Assembly (NCBI RefSeq): GCF_000143415.4
Contig: NW_003314273.1
Location: 2,575,805 to 2,639,804, forward strand
Reading direction: 5' to 3'
Source: Selaginella moellendorffii
Taxonomy: Eukaryota > Streptophyta > Lycopodiopsida > Selaginellales > Selaginellaceae
Length of the DNA stretch: 64,000 nucleotides
A model generated the notes under the pieces. It ran no database searches, had not been told where the DNA came from, and worked only from the letters and a program-made list of their open reading frames with translations. The first letter of the stretch is position 1. Each line of letters starts with the position of its first letter. A program made the translations under genes and the position numbers. This document shows positions 21,028-32,879 of this stretch, in pieces.

Positions 21028-21540
21028 ATGGAGGCCCAGGAGCTTGTGTTGGTCAAGCATAAAGGTTTATGGATGGATGATCGTCATATGCTGCACAAGA
21101 ATTTTCCACTCATCTTTGTAGGATGCCTTAGCTAGGAATAGGTAAGATTTTTTTGTTCTTTCAGAGGAAATTCTATTTTCAAGTTTTGTGCTGGGTTTTA
21201 ATACGAAAGAAGTTGGCTCTCACAATGGTAGCCATACTGCCATGGTTGGGCAAGTGCAATTGAAAGCATTCATTTTACCAGTAGTGGATGACTTTGAACT
21301 CTTGATTTTATGTAAGTGAATTTGCAGGACGTCGATATTTGGCAGACAGTTGGCCTTTGGAAGTACTCATCACCTGGACTTTTCCTTCTGGCCCAATATG
21401 CTCTCGGTGTTCTTGTTGCGACTGACTTATTTGTGGGAAATAGCATTTTAAAGAGTGCCAATGAAGTAGAAGGAATCGCTGAAGATGACACCTTTCGAGA
21501 GGATGGTATGCATTCTGTTATCGTGGACATTCCTATCTAA
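21028..21540 (+). CDS. Possible two-exon gene, unknown function
   Basis: An ATG at 21028 opens MEAQELVLVKHKGLWMDDRH, to a GTAGGA donor at 21118. A TTTGCAG acceptor at 21321-21327 joins in phase to DVDIWQTVGLWKYSSPG and a hydrophobic stretch (LFLLAQYALGVLVATDLFVG). The frame is open to TAA at 21538-21540, about 100 residues in total. The hydrophobic segment could be a membrane helix. The 210-nt intron is longer than others in the window. I do not recognise the protein. It lies 0.7 kb upstream of the F-box gene on the same strand. It could equally be a remnant. Confidence 0.3.
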
Positions 21541-22208
21541 CTTCACTTCTTTCTTTCAGAGCTAAGAAAGAAATGGATTCTGTTTATTGCGGTGATAAAC
21601 AGAATCTAGGTTGGCTGTGAGATCGATGTTGTCCCACTCATAGTCACTGGAGTAGTTCCCAGTGAGAAATTCTTTATGTCTCTTTCTACAGCTACAATTC
21701 TCTTATACAAAACACTGCAGGAAAATTAGAGCTATGCTTCAAGCTGTCATAAAACTCTTTGCCAATGTATTTGTCTTTTGGCTCAGAATTAGGTTTTTTC
21801 AATAACTTCACCTTGCCAACTCGCCAGCTTTTTGCTGGGCAATTTTTAGTGCATCTTCTAAGGTTTCCTCTTACTCCTGATTTGTGGATGCTCCCTCCTT
21901 TCTTCTCTTTCTCCCCTTTTTTCCTTCTCATCCCTTCGTTTTTTTTCCTCGGTGCCGATCAGGGTAGTCTCATTGGTGAGTGAGTGAGAGAGCTAGACAG
22001 GATCCAATCTTTCTTAGTAGCATCACATCAAGAAGAAAGAGGAAGAAGAAGACATGACTTCTCCAAGGCGATGCTCCATCCTCCTTTAAATGAAGGCGTT
22101 TGCTGCCAGGGATCGATCTACTCGCTCACACTGGAGGGACGAGTTCATGAAGAACATCACTCCTTATGATTACCTTTTAAAAATAGGTTAAGATCATTAG
22201 GGTTGCAA
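21541..22208. other. Upstream region of the F-box gene
   Basis: Contains a pyrimidine-rich stretch (tttcttctctttctcccctt, about 21900) that recurs just downstream of the gene near 23505. No promoter element can be assigned with confidence. Confidence 0.4.
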
Positions 22209-23261
22209 ATGAATCAAGAAATTGAAGAGGAGGTGTTGCAGCAGCTGCCGCTGCGCGATGTCTGGCGGATGAGAGCAGTGTGCAAACGGTGGCGGGAATT
22301 GATCGACTCCCCAGGGTTTGGCGTGCGGCACGCACAGGCAAGCATTCCAGCAGCTGTTCCTTATGTTCTTGCAGGCACGTTGCGCGGAAGGATGTTCAGG
22401 GGCAACCCATTTAACAACAGCAACGCCTTCAACTGGATAGAGATGGAAGTGTGCCCACAGGGGGGGTTTCTTATAGGAAGTGCTGGTGGATTGCTCTGCT
22501 TTTTGAAAGGGAACCAGGTCCTAGTAGGCAATCCAGTCACTGGATGCTTTAGAGCGTTGCCAGATCTCAGGGCTAAAGGGCTGATTTCATCCTCTTACAT
22601 GGGCATCAGTCAAGACTTCAAGGAATACACAGTCTGCTTTGTAAAAAGTCGTTCTTGTGAAGAAAAAAAAGTTGAGATCAGAGGTAAGGTGAGAAGTGTC
22701 TACACAATGTTTACAACAGCTCATGTATACAACTCGAGACTGGGATGCTGGAGGGCTGCTAGCACACCATTGGGATGGTGTCAGTTGGAGAATATGGGGG
22801 AAATGGTGGGCAACGCTACTTTGTATTTGCTTTGTGGTCACTACAAGAATTTGAATGATCCAGAGTATGTCGGTCTGTTCACTTTGGATTTGGAAGGGAT
22901 GAGGTTTGAATTAAAGCAGACTTGGCCATGGGATGAGCGGCTACACAGGAATCATGGTTTATTTGTTTCCTGCCATGGTCGGACAGGTGTGTTGTGCTGC
23001 ACTCAATTCAAAAACAGCATGCAGCTATGGTATATGCAAGGAGAAACAGGTGGTGATGTTGGAGGTGAAAATCTGGCTAAAGGTGTTGGTAAAGTATCCA
23101 ATGCTATATGTTTGAATGGAGCTGTTTTATTTGTGGAGGAGAAGTCTTTATCTACAACCATTTTGAATTTATCTACTACAGATGCAGTTGCTTTCCCATT
23201 TCAGAAAAAATCCAATCTAGCAAATTTTGTAGAATTTACACCTTCGCTTTTATTACCATAA
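22209..23261 (+). CDS. F-box protein
   Basis: Intact single-exon gene of 350 codons. F-box proteins are the substrate-binding subunits of SCF ubiquitin ligases. The N-terminus carries a shortened F-box: EEVLQQLPLRDVWRMRAVCK, then RWRELIDSPGF (residues about 5-37), with the conserved LP, R..VCKRW and L..SP.F positions. The remainder resembles a plant F-box-associated/kelch-like propeller, with LVGNPVTGCFRALPDL near residue 100 and GLFTLDLEGMRFEL near 220. The ATG at 22209 is chosen because it is the first ATG in frame and lies at the start of the F-box. The target is unknown. It is the best-preserved gene in the window and sits between repeat-rich blocks. Confidence 0.85.
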   Translation: MNQEIEEEVLQQLPLRDVWRMRAVCKRWRELIDSPGFGVRHAQASIPAAVPYVLAGTLRGRMFRGNPFNNSNAFNWIEMEVCPQGGFLIGSAGGLLCFLKGNQVLVGNPVTGCFRALPDLRAKGLISSSYMGISQDFKEYTVCFVKSRSCEEKKVEIRGKVRSVYTMFTTAHVYNSRLGCWRAASTPLGWCQLENMGEMVGNATLYLLCGHYKNLNDPEYVGLFTLDLEGMRFELKQTWPWDERLHRNHGLFVSCHGRTGVLCCTQFKNSMQLWYMQGETGGDVGGENLAKGVGKVSNAICLNGAVLFVEEKSLSTTILNLSTTDAVAFPFQKKSNLANFVEFTPSLLLP

Positions 23262-23640
23262 TTTGTATTGTGTTTCTTTTTATAATATGAATTACTTAGT
23301 CTCGTCTATTACTTTTATTTTCCTCCTTGGGGAATTTCATGACAGCACTCTGCCAAGTGCCCAATACGAATGTATGAGATATGGGCATCTCTTTGTTTCT
23401 CTCACTCCTTCTAGGGTTTCCTCCCTAGTGCTCCTGATGCATGCTCTGGAGCTCCTTGTTGCTTGTGATCAATAGCTCATCTCGTGTGATCTGTTTATCC
23501 TCCCTCTTTTCTTCTCTTTCTCCCCCTTTTTTTCTGCAAAAGTTGGAGACTTGATCAAGAGAGAAGCATGCACTTACAAGTATATAAAATATTAAAAAAA
23601 TGGAGGAATATAATCATGCCAAAAATGTAGAATACTTACA
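23262..23640. other. Downstream of the F-box gene, no gene seen
   Basis: 3' flank with a second copy of the TTCTTCTCTTTCTCCC pyrimidine tract near 23505-23535. Nothing coding recognised. Confidence 0.4.
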
Positions 23641-23642
23641 GT

Positions 23643-24401
23643 TTAAAAAATATCATTTTTTTTAATTGTGTTGTTGTTTTTTCTTCCAAATATATATATT
23701 AGTTCAACTTCTTGTAGTCGATCCAACATTTTATGAACATCACAAAAGTGTTTCTCCCATGTCCCCTTTGAGTGGATCAAGACATCATAAATGAAGTCAG
23801 TAATCACCTTTGGCATATTGTAAAGAATCTCATTTATCATCCGTTAAAAAATTGTTGAAGCATTATTCAAACAAACAGCATCACAATGAACTCGTACAAA
23901 CTAAACAATGTATGAAAAACAGTTTTAAGAATATCTTTTTCAGCCATCGGTACTTGCTAGTACCCAGAAGCAAGATATAACTTGGTAAACCAATAACTTT
24001 TCCAAACGATCCAAAAAATCAATAATGTGAGGAAGAGGGTACACATCTGGGATCATCACTTCATTTAACAAATGATAGTCAATGTAAAAACGAATACTCC
24101 CATCAAGCTTTGTCACAAGATGAGGTTCACATACCCAAGGATTTCGCGACTTTTGAATAACTCCCTTTTTTAACATTTTTTGATGTAAAATCTTGATCTC
24201 TTTGGGTGACTGATGACAAATAGAAACCTCGATTAAACAAGCATCCCTAGTTGGAATCAGATGACATATGCCACTATTGGCCCCACACGATAGGTCAAAG
24301 TCAAAGAGTTTAACATACTCCTTCATGAGTTGATCAACCGCTGCAACACAAAGATTGTCAGAAGGATCAGAAAAGGGAAGAGTGGAACAAGATGGAAACA
24401 T
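23643..24401 (-). pseudogene. Gypsy reverse transcriptase remnant (minus strand)
   Basis: The minus strand reads QKMLKKGVIQKSRNPWVCEP, SIRFYIDYHLLNEVMIPDVY and PLPHIIDFLDRL. These are the finger and D/LN/YPLP blocks of a chromovirus-type RT. At 23643-23840, FIYDVLIHSKGTWEKHFCDV stands where the YxDDIL active site should be. The DD is lost and the frame is broken near 23900-23940. The upstream protease fragment (24545-24860) belongs to the same element. Confidence 0.75.
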
Positions 24402-24544
24402 AATAGGAAGTAATAGGGAGACAAAAGTAATGGAAGAAGAAGTAAAAGTAGAAGGACGAAAAAGTACAGAAGTGAAAGGAATAAATAAAATATAAAGAAG
24501 TATGAAATAAGGGGGAGAAGCCTCAAAATCACACTTGGCATGAT

Positions 24545-24860
24545 TGTGCTACAACCAATCTATACCAAAGATAAGGTCAAAAACTTAACTCGGCACCACC
24601 CACAATGATTGCAACCCAAGCTTCAAATCGCCTATATGCACAATTAGATCCACCTCATCTTGTGCACATACCTTTGCTATAAAGAATGAAAATTGGCTCT
24701 ACTGCACAACACAAATGTAGACGGCAATGTATGGCAATAGAACAAGCAATAAAAGATAAACTCGAATCTGTATCAATTAACATAGAGAAAATAATAGAAG
24801 ACCTCTTGTTATAAAAACAAGTTTGGAAAGTAAACACTAGATGAATTGATATCAAATGAA
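24545..24860 (-). pseudogene. Gypsy aspartic protease remnant (minus strand)
   Basis: The minus strand reads MLIDTDSSLSFIA (normal LIDTGSS.SFI), so the catalytic DTG is changed to DTD. It ends with FDLIFGIDWL, then a stop and NHAKCDFEA, the conserved VLG.DWL...N...CD end of the pepsin-like domain. Confidence 0.7.
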
Positions 24861-24930
24861 CCCTTTGATGATATTACCAAAAGAAAGATAGAGGGCTTAT
24901 TGACTTAATCACGCAAGGTCCTTCTGCTAC

Positions 24931-25637
24931 TCATGTGACTTCTTGTTTCCTAGAAGCATCTTGTTGTCCAAACCTTCCACTGCAGCAACACCAATGGGAC
25001 ATTATTGACACCAAGGTCTCTACCCAAGAAATGGAGAAAACGCTAATAATATTAATAGGTGTAACAATGATGTGTGGCAATTTTGGCCCACACGATAAGT
25101 CAAAGTTAAAGAGTTTGGCATACTCTTTCATGAGTTGATCAACCGCTACAACACAAAGATTGTCAAAGGGATCGGAAAGGGAAGAATGGAACAAGATGGA
25201 AATATAGAAAGACATAATAGGAAGACAAAAGTAATAAAAGCAAAGGTAAAAGTAGAGGGATGAATAAGTACAGAAGTGAGAAGAATGGATGAAATATAAG
25301 AAAATATGAAATAAGGGGGAGAAGGGGAAGTCTAAACTCAAAAGCTTTGTGACCAAAGTAAAGGGGCATGGCCTTAGCGTAACGGGCTGATGTGTCGGTG
25401 GTACCTTGGGGTGTCGGTCATGGGATCGGACACGTGGAGCACTTGGATCAAGTGCAAAGGTTGAGTGGCGGGGATGCCATTCTCAGGGCTAACAAGCCCA
25501 AGTCTAAAATAGGACTTATGGAAGTTGTGAGTGAGACTCCTCCAGGTGGTTGGAAGTGTGGTTAAGTGACTAAAATAGAATGGAAAATTTAGTCGCTTAC
25601 AAAAAGCCTCAAAGTCACACTTAGCATGATTATACAA
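24931..25637 (-). pseudogene. Partial duplicate of the gypsy PR-RT junction
   Basis: Repeats the NHAKCDFEAF end of the protease (25590-25637) and the following linker with DNLCVVAVDQLMKEYAKLF (about 25080-25140) seen at 24290-24560. The element was thus locally duplicated. A block at 25371-25570 interrupts it. Confidence 0.6.
25371..25570. mobile_element. Small insertion, possibly SINE-like
   Basis: A GC-richer block of about 200 bp, starting ggggcatggccttagcgtaa, splits otherwise alignable gypsy sequence. TGGCCTTAGCGTAACGGG resembles a Pol III A box. I see no good B box or clear target duplication, so the class is uncertain. Confidence 0.3.
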
Positions 25638-25639
25638 AT

Positions 25640-26579
25640 ATGTATATCAATTAGCCTAAAAACCTTAGTTGATTGGTATGAATTAAAACTAATCCGACGG
25701 TTACCAAAATCCCACTATACTAATATTAGTATACAGCATCATAGCTGTACACTTGGACCTCACACTAGCATGATTGTATTTATAATATTGATTGGTTGTG
25801 AACTTCAAGACATTTCTTTAAAAACTAAAAAGGTTAGACTAAGAGTTATATTTTATTTTCTTTTAAAAATTGGTTTAAAGTTGAAGTGGTTGAAGTGCGT
25901 GTTTGGGTCCAAGAACACGACTTATCTTGGGTACCATATTTCTCATAAGGATTTACAAATTGATCTTGACAAACTTATGGCTGTTCTATAGTTCCCTACT
26001 CCAAAGTGTGTGAATGATGTGTAACATTTCTTGGGCAAAGTGCAGTATATTAATTGTTTTGTGACTGCACCATTACAAGCATTGCTAAAGTCATCAACGT
26101 CATCTTTCATCTAGTCTACAGACTATGAGCAAGTGTTTATGTATCTCAAAGAGTAACGACTTTTCCATTTTGGCATATCCCAACTATACTCAACTTTTCA
26201 TTTTGCACATGGATGCTTTTAATATTAGTATTGGAGGTGTGTTGATGCAAAAGAGCCCAAATATGCTTTCAACACCATCTCATTACATATATAAATTATA
26301 CATTACAACCAGTGGAGGCAAACTACTCCACGACAGAGAAGGAGTGTTTAGTAGTAGACTGGGGTTTTGAGAAACTTCATGTATATCTACATGGTTCTTG
26401 AATATTACTAAAAGGTGATCATCCTACCATTATTTCATTATTGAAGTAAAAAATCCTAGTTGGTCGTACTGTTTGGTGGGCTTTGAAGCTTCAGATATAT
26501 AATTTTGATATTGTTCATTTCTTGAGAAGTTCTATAGCTGATGTTGATGCTCTTTCTCAAGCTCCTCTTCCTTCTTTGC
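25640..26579 (+). pseudogene. Decayed gypsy, left part (LTR piece, RT end, RNase H)
   Basis: 25640-25760 matches 36180-36310 and may be LTR sequence. It is joined almost directly to the end of an RT (KLKWLKCVFGSKNTTYLGYH, about 25880-25945), then connection/RNase H pieces (HFLGKVQYINCFVTAPLQAL; LYSTFHF...) with several frame changes, ending ADVDALSQAPLP at 26540-26575. The normal 5' half (gag, PR, most of RT) is deleted. The LARD element was inserted at 26579/26580. Confidence 0.65.
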
Positions 26580-27722
26580 TGTCGCGAATGTGACTTCGGG
26601 TATCGAAAGTTACCTGTCGGCTAGTCCTTATGGACACTCTTACCTTACTGCCACGATGGCAGGAGGTCGGTATTGCTGGACCCATTATCAGTTTCCCACT
26701 TGAGCTAGTTAAGAAACTGGTCAATGACCATGAACTTAGATTGGATAAACATAAGGTAGGAACCCTATGTGTTTCTTGCTGAGCTTACTTGGCCTGGTTT
26801 GAGAAACTTGAGTCATTGGCTTGCACTTGCTAGTATCAAGAACCCCCGTGATATTGAGATTGGTCCCTTAATATCGCTAGATGATAGCTTACCGTGTTTG
26901 CCAAACACCCTCGCTATCATGCCCTTTGTGTTAGTCTCATTTCAGTCCCAAATGCTATTTATGGAAAGCGTCCAGATTTGCTCATTTGGCATATCTACGG
27001 AATGTAAAGATCGTACTGAACACAATGGTGTTCATCCCGTGTCCAAATTCGCAATCTAGGGACATTCCATATTTAGTAAGTTTCAAGCTTATCCCAGAGA
27101 CTAACTTCTGATACTAAGGGAGGCTTGGAGTGAAAGCCCAAAGCGTGTGTTCCTCAAGAAGGGGCCTGTGGGGGGTTCCAAATGTATAGTAGGGATAGTG
27201 GGTAGGTCGGGCATGGCTAACCAACCTGAGGCATAGTTTAGCTCTCGCTTGCGTGCCTGTCCTTGTTCTGCGTCCGGCTTGGGTCTAAGCCCAAGTTCCA
27301 TTCCATGCTAGCTGGTGGAGTACCCATGTCCTCGCGTTAGGCCACTGGTATGCCGAAATAGCGCTAGACTCCATTTGGCTCCATTTTGCGTGCTGGTCCT
27401 GGCATTGGGATGTTGGTTGCTCCAGGACTGTTCCAAGTCGCTCCGGGCTCCTGTCCCTTCGCTCCTTGGGCTTTATGCTCGGGAGTTGCTCCGTGGTTCA
27501 GTTCCGTCACTCCTTGGTTCCATGCTTGGGAGTTTGGCACCATTCCTTCGTTCAGTGGCCCAAAGCCTTGAACCTCGGGTTCTTGTGGACACATGGCATG
27601 GACACGTGGCATGTGACATGTGGCATCTATCATGTGGCATAAAGAGGGTTTAGGTTCTGCTTCGTGGTGTTATCCTATGGTAAATCACCATAGGATAAAG
27701 GGTCAAAATCACATGCGCTACA
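26580..27722 (+). repeat. 5' LTR of the LARD-like element
   Basis: 1143 bp. It differs from the 3' LTR at about 30 positions (by eye, all transitions) and in small indels. A hairpin with 12-bp perfect arms (27670-27681 and 27687-27698) lies near its end. Short open frames in it are incidental. Confidence 0.92.
27670..27698. repeat. Conserved 12-bp-arm hairpin in LTR
   Basis: ttatcctatggt and its complement around aaatc. Preserved in the 3' LTR (33973-34001) and in both minus-strand copies (about 61049-61077 and 61891-61919), so probably functional in the element, for example in RNA processing. Confidence 0.75.
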
Positions 27723-30700
27723 TTTGGTATTAGAGAATGAGTCTCAGCAAATACTATTCAATGAGATTGGGCAACTAGTCTCATTGCATACGCAGAGATG
27801 AAAACGATGATCCGAGTGGGTACACGTTTGGGTGCAAAGGCTTCGCAATCGTTCCTTGGGTATAGTTTTTAGTTACCTTTTTTGTACCGTAATAATGTGA
27901 GCTTGCTCTTGGGCTCATAGGATGGATGTGAGATGTTTCGTTTGCACAAGTTTGCGCTTGGGCTCGTGAGTGAGGCACATTAGCAACTCAAGGTTACACT
28001 TTGAGTTGGCAGGATTAATGCTAGCCTATCAGTGGTTCCATGAGTTGTTCCATGTACCATGGGTAAAAGCAAACTTCCCCTGAGTTTGCTATGAGTGGCT
28101 AATAGGTTGGTCTGTAGCTGTTTAGCACGGCACTAGTAGATCCTTCCTAGGCATGATTACAAGTGGATCAACTAAGACTGTAGGGATTAGTCTATTGGTT
28201 CAAGTAATCATTGCCGTGCTCTCTCATAAACTTTTCTTGGATTGGACTGAAGGCAGTGCGAACGCAAGCTTGAGGTGTAGTCAAAGATGAGACTGAAAAG
28301 AGAGTAGTTGGGGACGAAAGATCAAACACGTAAATCATCTTCTCTTCTTGGAGAGATGATTTGCAACGAGGTGTTAACTCATTGCTCGTGTTCACATTAT
28401 GCAATCAAGAGTCCCTACCTTGATGCATGTTGGAAATGATCGTCTTACAAGTGGTGAGTCATGGGATGGATAACGATGAAGTGTTATACCATTTTGTCTA
28501 GACTTGCTATTGGAAGACTTAGGTTACAATGCTCAACTCTTTTCCGGGGAACCTTGCTATTGCTCCTTGAGTAGCTTGGTGTTGGATTAGTTTTGAGTTT
28601 GGTCGGAAAGAGAGTGGCATGAGCTGTCTATGTTGTGAACAAAAGTTAGTGGTGTTGAGTGTTGTAAATCTCTATCGGTGGAGTGTGGCATTTATGTTGC
28701 ATTTTGTCAAATCGAGTTAACACTTGATACTCACATAAACCTTTGTAGTAGTGACATGGGCATTGCTCATAGTGTTGCTTGATTGATGATCAAGTCATTG
28801 TGATACTTATATCATATCCATGTGATAGTGGGCAATATGTTTACGAAGTTGCTTGGTTAACGATGATCAACCCCAAAGTGGTTGATGGAGAAGCTAATCT
28901 ACTTGCACGTAGTAGCATTGTAGTAGCTTTGACTGGATTCTCAATAGTGGTCCATTATGCAAAGCTTAAGTTGGTTCCTTGTTCCTTGAGGGTTTGCCCA
29001 TAAGGTGTTGGAAAAAAGTTATAGCGTTCATTTGCTATAGCTCATCGGTTGTTCTGTTAGCACTTGGAGTAGATTATTGGATGGAGAAAGTGTGTAGTTG
29101 AAACATTGACATCGCTAGCACTTGTGTTAGTGGAAGTGGCATAGTTATTTCGAGTGATGAGGAATTTTCCTTAAACCTTGATTTTCCATGTCATTTTTCT
29201 TGTTAGTGTATTAAGCTTCACATTAGATCTTGAGAATGATTGAAGAAGAGTGTTAGTGCAATATGGATATCTGAAGATATGGTCTTCTTGTTCAAGCCTT
29301 GGATGTTCCATTTGCATTTTACGGATGTCGGTGTTGAAAGAATGGGCAGAAAGATGTTCGAGGCTTAAGCATACTATGGGTCATGAGAATTGGTGTCAAA
29401 GTGAACCTATGTGAAGTTGTTGGTAGGAGGAAGTTGGTTGAGTCTTGAGAGTTTGCATTCCTAGACTGAGAGTCATTCTTTCTCTGGGATGGAAAATTTT
29501 CCACAAATTTTTTTAGACTTTTCCAATGGCTGATCTGTTATCACTTTGCTCGAAAACCATTCCATTTTCGTAAGCCAGTACAAATTAGTGAATGGGTTGG
29601 AGTTAACTTCGGTTGGCTTAGACCTTAGTAGGTAGTTTGTATGATGCGGCCCGAAAGGGATGTTGACTTTTGAAGCTAAAGCAATTGAGTTGGATAGAGT
29701 CTGGAGTTGATGTAGAAAAGTGGCCATTGCATTTTTCTAGAAAGGTGACCCTTGTGCCTTTCTTTTGTAGCATTGTGCTTGGTGGCAAGTTGCATTTTGC
29801 ATTTTGTTAGACTCTATGAGAGTAATAGGCTTACTAGCTTCGGTCTAGGTCTGACGATAAGCTTATCCGCCGAAGAGCCAGAAGGCTATGTTTGTGGGCT
29901 ACAGCCTCGATCACAAAGCCTATCGTCTCTGGAATCCAATCACGAAGCAGGAGATCCTGAGCAGAGATGTGGTTTTCAACGAGAATTCGTTTCTTCCTTA
30001 GTGAGCTCTCACTGATCTTGACTTGGTCTTGGTGGCCCTGCGCCTTGGCTGAGGATGGTGATGTCCAACTTAGTTGTTCGAGGTTGAGATGTTGGTACCC
30101 GTATTATAGCTTTGTTTATGAGGAGGTTGTGTACCGATATGAGTCCATCTCATGGTCTTCACTTTAGTTTCGACTTAGTGTTGATTATGTGTAGCTAGCC
30201 TCTTCAAGGCATGCTCAGACCTATTGACTAGATGTGTTGGTGAGCTTATCGCGGTTGAGTTGGATTTGAGTGGTCATTTAGTTTATGCTTGTCCATGAAA
30301 CTTTATCTCATACCTAGGGTATTACGTTTATATTGGACAAGTGTATGACTAAATGACATGAGTTTAGTGTTTGGGTCTTGTGAAGGCAGGTTGAAAGAGT
30401 GATTGTTAGTTGCTTTGCGACTAGTGATTGCTTGTAGACTTTGTCAAAGATTGTTAATACTTGCTTCACTCGATGATGATTTAACGGTGATGGGTTTGCT
30501 TTACCAGATGGTGTTGCGGAAGATCGTGTCGTTAGACTTACATGGGTTTTCCATGTTGGCAAATTGACTCTACTTCTGTCGATATCATTTGGTTGCGTTT
30601 AGTTAGTGGTGTTGGATTTCATTGAGTCTTGGATGTGGTGATTCACTCCTTGATGAAGTGTTATCTGTAACTGAGTATTGTTGAAGGATTGGTCTCGGAT

Positions 30701-32879
30701 ACTGAGTTAAGTATCTTCGACCTTGGTTAGCTTAGTTGCTAGAGAGTTTTAAGTGGTGATTTACTTTTGCTTTCTTCTAGCTTTGTTATAGTGTTGATGG
30801 CATTGAAGTGATGCCTTATCATTGATATTATTGATATTGGGATTCAAGTGAGATGAGATGTCTCCCTTTAGGATTGATATTGAGTTTCATTAGTCTCGAT
30901 GAAGATAGTGTTGATGTTTTGGCTATGGCTTTGTGTTATTAGCATTTGTGCAATTGCTAGTTAGCAACTATGTTGACGTTCAAATGAACTGAAAGACAAG
31001 TTTGAGTTAGTTGTGTTTTAGACGAGATTATTTAGTAGGGGTTAAGCTTTGGCTTTTCCTTGAAAAGTGATTCAGTTGTGGACTATGCTAACTCCACAAG
31101 TGGAAGAGTTAGTGATCGATATTGGAATGTTTGAATCCTTATTAGATTTGAATTGGAATATATCAATCATTGATGATTCTTCTTGTGCTTGTTATGAAGT
31201 GAGTTACGTCTTGTTATAAATGGATTCATGGAGGATCGTTTAGTGATCACTTGTTGAGCATAACTTCGTTATGTTTAGCTTTTGGATTGATGCAGATATA
31301 CTCTTCATTAGCTTTGGCATTATGAAGTTTAGCTTATGGATGTGTTGAGGAGGATATTGTGGGTTGTACCATGGTTTCTTCTTTACCATTGAAATTGGTT
31401 CATGCAAAACTTGTGATCATTGTTATGCAAGACTTGGCTATAGACTTCTTCGAGCTTTTGGTTCTTTGAGTTTTATGCTTATTGTTCCATTTGTTAGAAG
31501 TTATTGGGGAAGGCATTTTAGCTCATTAGCTTCGCTATTGAAATTGGTTTTTGCATTTAGCAATCATTGGTGATGATTGACTACCATTTAAGATAATTGA
31601 TTATCCTTGTCAAAAGGTTTGCTTGATTATTGTTGATATAGGATGAATTGCCATTCTTCAGGATGGTGGCTTCCTTCTTTGACGATGATTATGCATCTCT
31701 CTTTTGATGGGATGATTAATGATCTTTCATGATAGTTAGTTGTTCTCTTTGATGGCTTTTGGCTTTTCGCAATACCACATGTTCTTTGTGGTTCGCTTTG
31801 GATTGGTCTTTTGGGTTTGAGACATCTAGTAGGATGTTGCTGACACTTGTTTGAGCAACTCTAGTTCCTTGGTATTGTTGACCGGGATCTATTCGGATTG
31901 GCTTTTGTGATAGTTGGCATGAATGGGTGTTTGTTGGTCTTACCACATTCATTCTATTGTGTTGATTGTTGCTTGAGTTAGTTCTGATAGATTGGGATGT
32001 TATTTCCTTCAGGTGATACATTCGCGAGCATCTTGCTTACTAATCAATGATACTTTGTGTTCTTGAGTTATCTTTTGTAAGTTGTTTGGCATTCTGTCTG
32101 CAATCTTTAATAGTTAAACTTTATCATTGAGTTAACTTGATGATCTACTTGCTATTGAATTTTGTTTGATGGTGAATCCTATGTTTACCAACTATGATGA
32201 TCTTGGTGGTTCCTGCACTATTATACTGGTTTATCGGATAATAACTTGCTTAGAATACTTTTGTGTTCTAATCTAAGATATATTCACTGATAATTAAGAC
32301 TCTAAGATATCATTGTCTATGACTTTGATATTGTCCATTTATTGATCTTTGAACTTGGGCCAGTATAGGCAGACTGGTTTCAGCACTTCGTGTGCATGGT
32401 GAAATCTCTAGTCATGGGGTAGCTACTATCGACTAGTCACATAACCCGCCTCTTTGTCGATGTTCCTTATTCTGTTAAAAGGGCGTGACCATGTAAACAA
32501 CTCTAACTGCCTGTTTACAGTAGTCTATCTAAACCTTACCGACAGGTTTGGTTTCTTTGCTCAGGAGGGTTGGGGCCTCTAGCTCCTCTCTCTATGTCTC
32601 TGCAGGCAGGGCATATCACACTTTTGTAAGCTGGATGACAACCAGAGCAGCAAGGGTGGCTGACTCTATTGGTCATTTCCTTGTCGACGACGGCCGGAAG
32701 GTGTCTGAGCTGGTAGCGCATCCGCGTTAGACAAAGAGGTTGCTCCCTAACTCATTTAAGTTGGTGCATTTCTCACATAGTGTGAGTACCGTGAACTTTT
32801 TCTGGAGTTGTTTCCTTGGCGGTATTCTAGACTCGAGTATGCATCAACGAGGATGTCGATCTTCCCAAGGGGGGGAGAG
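27723..32879 (+). other. Interior of the LARD-like element
   Basis: AT-moderate, T/G-rich on the plus strand. No retroviral motif in any frame. Its 3' end is shared with the minus-strand copy at 62982-64000. Confidence 0.7.

Noticed and set aside
26769-27059. Paired 96-codon ORFs (also 33069-33359) that look conserved
   Set aside because: They lie inside the two LTRs of the LARD-like element. Their similarity reflects the terminal repeats, and no protein motif is present.
27315-27653. Recurrent ~105-112-codon ORFs (also 33618, 61092 and 61934 on the minus strand)
   Set aside because: Same reason: all are in LTR copies. Openness is explained by recent common origin rather than coding selection.
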